Assembly (NCBI GenBank): GCA_030624545.1 | Contig: JAUXJX010000064.1 | Location: 1-8,184 of the forward strand | Reading direction: 5' to 3' | Source of the DNA: Bacteroidota bacterium | Lineage (GTDB): Bacteria; Zhuqueibacterota; JdFR-76; DREG01 | Length of the DNA stretch: 8,184 nt | Shown here: piece after piece, positions 6,126-8,184 of the stretch | Numbering within the stretch: the stretch's first letter is position 1 | Layout of the letters: every line of letters begins with the position of its first letter | Notes under the pieces: generated by a model | What the model saw: only the letters and a program-made list of their open reading frames with translations | The model's database searches: none | What the model was told of the DNA's origin: nothing | Position numbers and translations under genes: made by a program

Positions 6126-6689
6126 TTACTCAACCGGACTGCAAATGCCCTCAACGAGTTGGTATTTGCGGCCACACGTGCAAGCCAGCTCAAAATTGAT
6201 CTTTTCGCCACACTGGCACACGTAGCCAGTAAGCTTCGCTGGCACGCCGACAACCAGGGCATAGGGCGGTACGTCCCGGGTTACGACCGCTCCAGCCGCA
6301 ATGAATGCATACTCACCAATGGTAATGCCACAGACAACGGTGGCGTTGGCTCCTATTGTCGCACCTTTTTTGACGAGGGTTGGCAGAAACCCGTCGGAGC
6401 CCTTGGCGATTGCCGCACGCGGATTGAAATCATTCGTGAGAACACAATAAGGTCCAAGAAAAACATCATCCTCGATTGTGACCTTTTCCCAAACGGCAAC
6501 GCCATTCTTGATCTTCACACGATTGCCAATCCGAACCGAGCTTTCCACGAAACTATGATCACAAATATTGCAGTCGCTGCCGATCACTGCTCCTTTCATA
6601 ATATGGGCGAATGCCCAGACGCGTGTTCGCGGTCCAATCTGATCTGTCTCTACCAGGGCTTTGGGATGGATGTAGACTGAATCGTCCAT
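6126..6689 (-). CDS. WbpD/WlbB-like sugar nucleotide N-acetyltransferase (left-handed beta-helix)
   Basis: Acetyl-CoA-dependent enzyme that in characterised relatives acetylates the 3-amino group of a UDP- or dTDP-linked amino sugar for O-antigen or capsule (WbpD, WlbB, FdtC, QdtC). The 187 residues are full length. Hexapeptide repeats run from about 5 to 150 ([70 protein letters not shown]). [18 protein letters not shown] (77-94) is the substrate-loop segment typical of this subfamily. The C-terminus carries CxC pairs at 158/160 and 170/172, a small zinc-ribbon-like tail seen in many homologues. AGGAG lies 4 bases before the ATG, supporting this start. The Wzi-type gene lies 167 bases upstream on the same strand, which fits a polysaccharide locus. 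The dehydrogenase and aminotransferase partners that would define the exact sugar are not in view. Confidence 0.88.
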   Translation of the reverse strand: MDDSVYIHPKALVETDQIGPRTRVWAFAHIMKGAVIGSDCNICDHSFVESSVRIGNRVKIKNGVAVWEKVTIEDDVFLGPYCVLTNDFNPRAAIAKGSDGFLPTLVKKGATIGANATVVCGITIGEYAFIAAGAVVTRDVPPYALVVGVPAKLTGYVCQCGEKINFELACTCGRKYQLVEGICSPVE

Positions 6690-6693
6690 GAAT

Positions 6694-6698
6694 CTCCT
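6694..6698 (-). promoter_or_regulatory. Ribosome binding site of the acetyltransferase
   Basis: AGGAG followed by four bases and ATG on the minus strand. It confirms the start codon at 6689. Confidence 0.75.
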
Positions 6699-6753
6699 GA
6701 TTTGGGAAAAATGCGTGAGAGGTCACCGGAACAATGCGGAATCGTCTTAGCCT

Positions 6754-6782
6754 AATATAATTGCGGATTCCGAATTTTTCAC
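6754..6782 (-). promoter_or_regulatory. Candidate promoter of the acetyltransferase
   Basis: Minus-strand GTGAAA (6777-6782) and TATATT (6754-6759) have 17-bp spacing, four and five of six consensus matches. Initiation would fall near 6747, giving a leader of roughly 58 nt with the AGGAG site. This suggests the gene can be expressed apart from the upstream Wzi-type gene. No convincing terminator was found between the two, so readthrough is also possible. Confidence 0.45.
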
Positions 6783-6856
6783 GCTATTTTGCCAAGTTTG
6801 AAGCTAAGGAATTACAATTATCCCCCAATCGAACCGGAAAGGCTCCTAAGCTTGGC

Positions 6857-8184
6857 CTAATACTGCCAGATCCAATCAATTGAGGCGAATAGATTCAGGA
6901 AAAGGGAAAATCCAGTTAGATCTTTGCCGTCTATATTCTGATCATTTTCGATGCCTTGCCACCTCAACCTGGCATCCAGATAGAGCTCTTTTTTCGGGAT
7001 ATAAAAACAGCTCAACTCAATTGAATGGCTCTTTTCCACAACGCCTGCCGGGAATTTCCGTTGAATTGGAAAGAATACATCATCCAGATTTTGTTCCCCC
7101 TTCCGCGAAAACTGATAATTCAAGCCAAAGATAAAGGGAGGTACTCCAAAATGGCTGAGCGAGAATCGAAAAGATTCGAAGCCGTTAAATGGGAAGCCAA
7201 GACTTTTTCCTTTATACAAATAGTTTTCCCATGTGCGGGCAGACTGATAGGTCCAATTGCTGACACGGGTATAGTTGAGATCAAGTAAGGTTCCACTGGC
7301 GAGCAAATCCGCGAACATGGAATTAACGCTGTATCCAACCCGGTCAGGAAATTGGCTGCGAAAATCCTTATCCGGTTCGTCATTAATGATGATATCGTCG
7401 AAAAGAAACTGGCCATAAAAGGTTGCTCGATTGGTTGGCTTGTAAAATGCATCAATCGACCAGAATCCATTCGCCTCAAGATCCAGGTTTAACTGGCTCT
7501 CAAAATAGAATCCAACGGGATTTAGATAAGCAAACTCAAAATTCCTATTCGGGCCTCCATAAATCACGGACTCCGAAATTCCGATCTGGAGTTTTTCGCC
7601 GATGGCCACGTCGAGTCGATGTGCTGTGATGTATTTGTTTGCCGCAATCGACGTATCCGGGGCGTCCTGGACTCTGGCGATAACATTATCCAACCGAGAC
7701 GTGAAAAAGGAATAATTGAAATGCCGGGTATGTAATTCAACGGAGAGATGATCATAAGAAAAGGAATGGTTCGACAATAGAAAGCCAAATTGGCTGGGTA
7801 AGCCCCAGTTTCTGGATAATCGCCCGAAGGAATATTTCAACGATCTAAATTCTCCGAGGACATAGGCATCTTCAATTCTCGCTGTGGTCCACTTTCGCGT
7901 CGTTCCCGCATACAATGGGTCATCAGAGAAAGACTCATCGACGATGGTACGATTTGCTATGACAAGCGAGGGCAGAGACCAATAGGCCTCCCCGGATACG
8001 AAATAGCGCCCTCGACTATTCTTTCGTGTCAGAGATAATTTTTCTCCCCCAATAAGTTTGAAGGAAAGTCCTGAATCCAACGAATCCGACCTAAATCGAA
8101 ATCTTGAGAACTCCCCTTCTAACAGATCTCGCCAACGGCCGTTTCGAATGCCCGGTAGCGTCTCCACGATTTTGTCTATCCCAT
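6857..8184 (-). CDS. Capsule assembly Wzi-family outer-membrane protein, 5' end outside the window
   Basis: Wzi-type proteins are outer-membrane beta-barrels that help anchor or assemble capsular or exopolysaccharide at the cell surface. The last 441 residues are visible. The frame is open to the window edge, so the signal peptide and true start lie beyond it; the GTG at 8167 is not a credible start. Supporting segments (numbered from the window edge): GRLSRNWGLPSQFG (120-133), a polar barrel strand pattern throughout, HRLDVAIGEKLQIGISESVI (188-207), YGG (208-210) and FAYLNPVGFYFESQLN (217-232). The last two are characteristic of the family. The protein ends IDWIWQY, with the terminal aromatic residue expected for BAM-dependent barrels. 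The acetyltransferase follows after 167 bases. Exact polysaccharide and role are unknown; a more general porin-like barrel is the alternative. Confidence 0.75.
   Translation of the reverse strand, partial: GIDKIVETLPGIRNGRWRDLLEGEFSRFRFRSDSLDSGLSFKLIGGEKLSLTRKNSRGRYFVSGEAYWSLPSLVIANRTIVDESFSDDPLYAGTTRKWTTARIEDAYVLGEFRSLKYSFGRLSRNWGLPSQFGFLLSNHSFSYDHLSVELHTRHFNYSFFTSRLDNVIARVQDAPDTSIAANKYITAHRLDVAIGEKLQIGISESVIYGGPNRNFEFAYLNPVGFYFESQLNLDLEANGFWSIDAFYKPTNRATFYGQFLFDDIIINDEPDKDFRSQFPDRVGYSVNSMFADLLASGTLLDLNYTRVSNWTYQSARTWENYLYKGKSLGFPFNGFESFRFSLSHFGVPPFIFGLNYQFSRKGEQNLDDVFFPIQRKFPAGVVEKSHSIELSCFYIPKKELYLDARLRWQGIENDQNIDGKDLTGFSLFLNLFASIDWIWQY

Noticed and set aside
6159..6680. Plus-strand open frame of 173 codons
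   Set aside because: Antisense to the hexapeptide-repeat acetyltransferase; the repeated codons keep the opposite strand open.

Overview
The window is ordinary bacterial chromosome, and every confident gene lies on the minus strand. An outer-membrane barrel of the Wzi type at the right edge implies a Gram-negative cell. The FolC wording (DVAHN box), the family of intergenic repeats and the mixed use of Shine-Dalgarno sites (clear for rpmE, rho and the acyltransferase, not visible for prfA, folC or the ABC ATPase) suggest an uncultured lineage near the FCB group (Bacteroidota, Ignavibacteria, Calditrichota, KSB1, Marinimicrobia). That placement is an impression from sequence style, not a phylogeny.

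Reading along the minus strand (right to left): (1) the 3' part of a Wzi-family capsule/exopolysaccharide outer-membrane protein (6857-8184, 5' end outside the window); (2) a WbpD/WlbB-like left-handed beta-helix sugar N-acetyltransferase with a C-terminal cysteine pair motif (6126-6689), with its own likely promoter; these two form the edge of a surface-polysaccharide locus; (3) a 550-bp intergenic stretch with a roughly 320-bp composite inverted repeat (5761-6083); (4) folC (4292-5575); (5) an orphan MalK/UgpC/MsmX-type sugar ABC ATPase (2968-4065); (6) a 540-bp AT-rich gap with an 18-bp dyad just upstream of rho; (7) the information-processing block rho (1177-2427), rpmE (870-1082) and prfA (1-745, 3' end outside the window).

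The rho-rpmE-prfA order is a common bacterial arrangement. Here rpmE appears to be a separate transcription unit: a sigma70-like promoter lies between rho and rpmE, and a strong intrinsic terminator lies between rpmE and prfA. rpmE starts at a GTG fixed by a GAGGAG ribosome binding site.

I found no clear undescribed defence or mobile system. The most interesting items are the composite inverted repeat with its matched 17-nt internal spacers, the dyad in the rho leader, and two small plus-strand reading frames in the gaps. One of these has a predicted membrane segment. Both are weakly supported.
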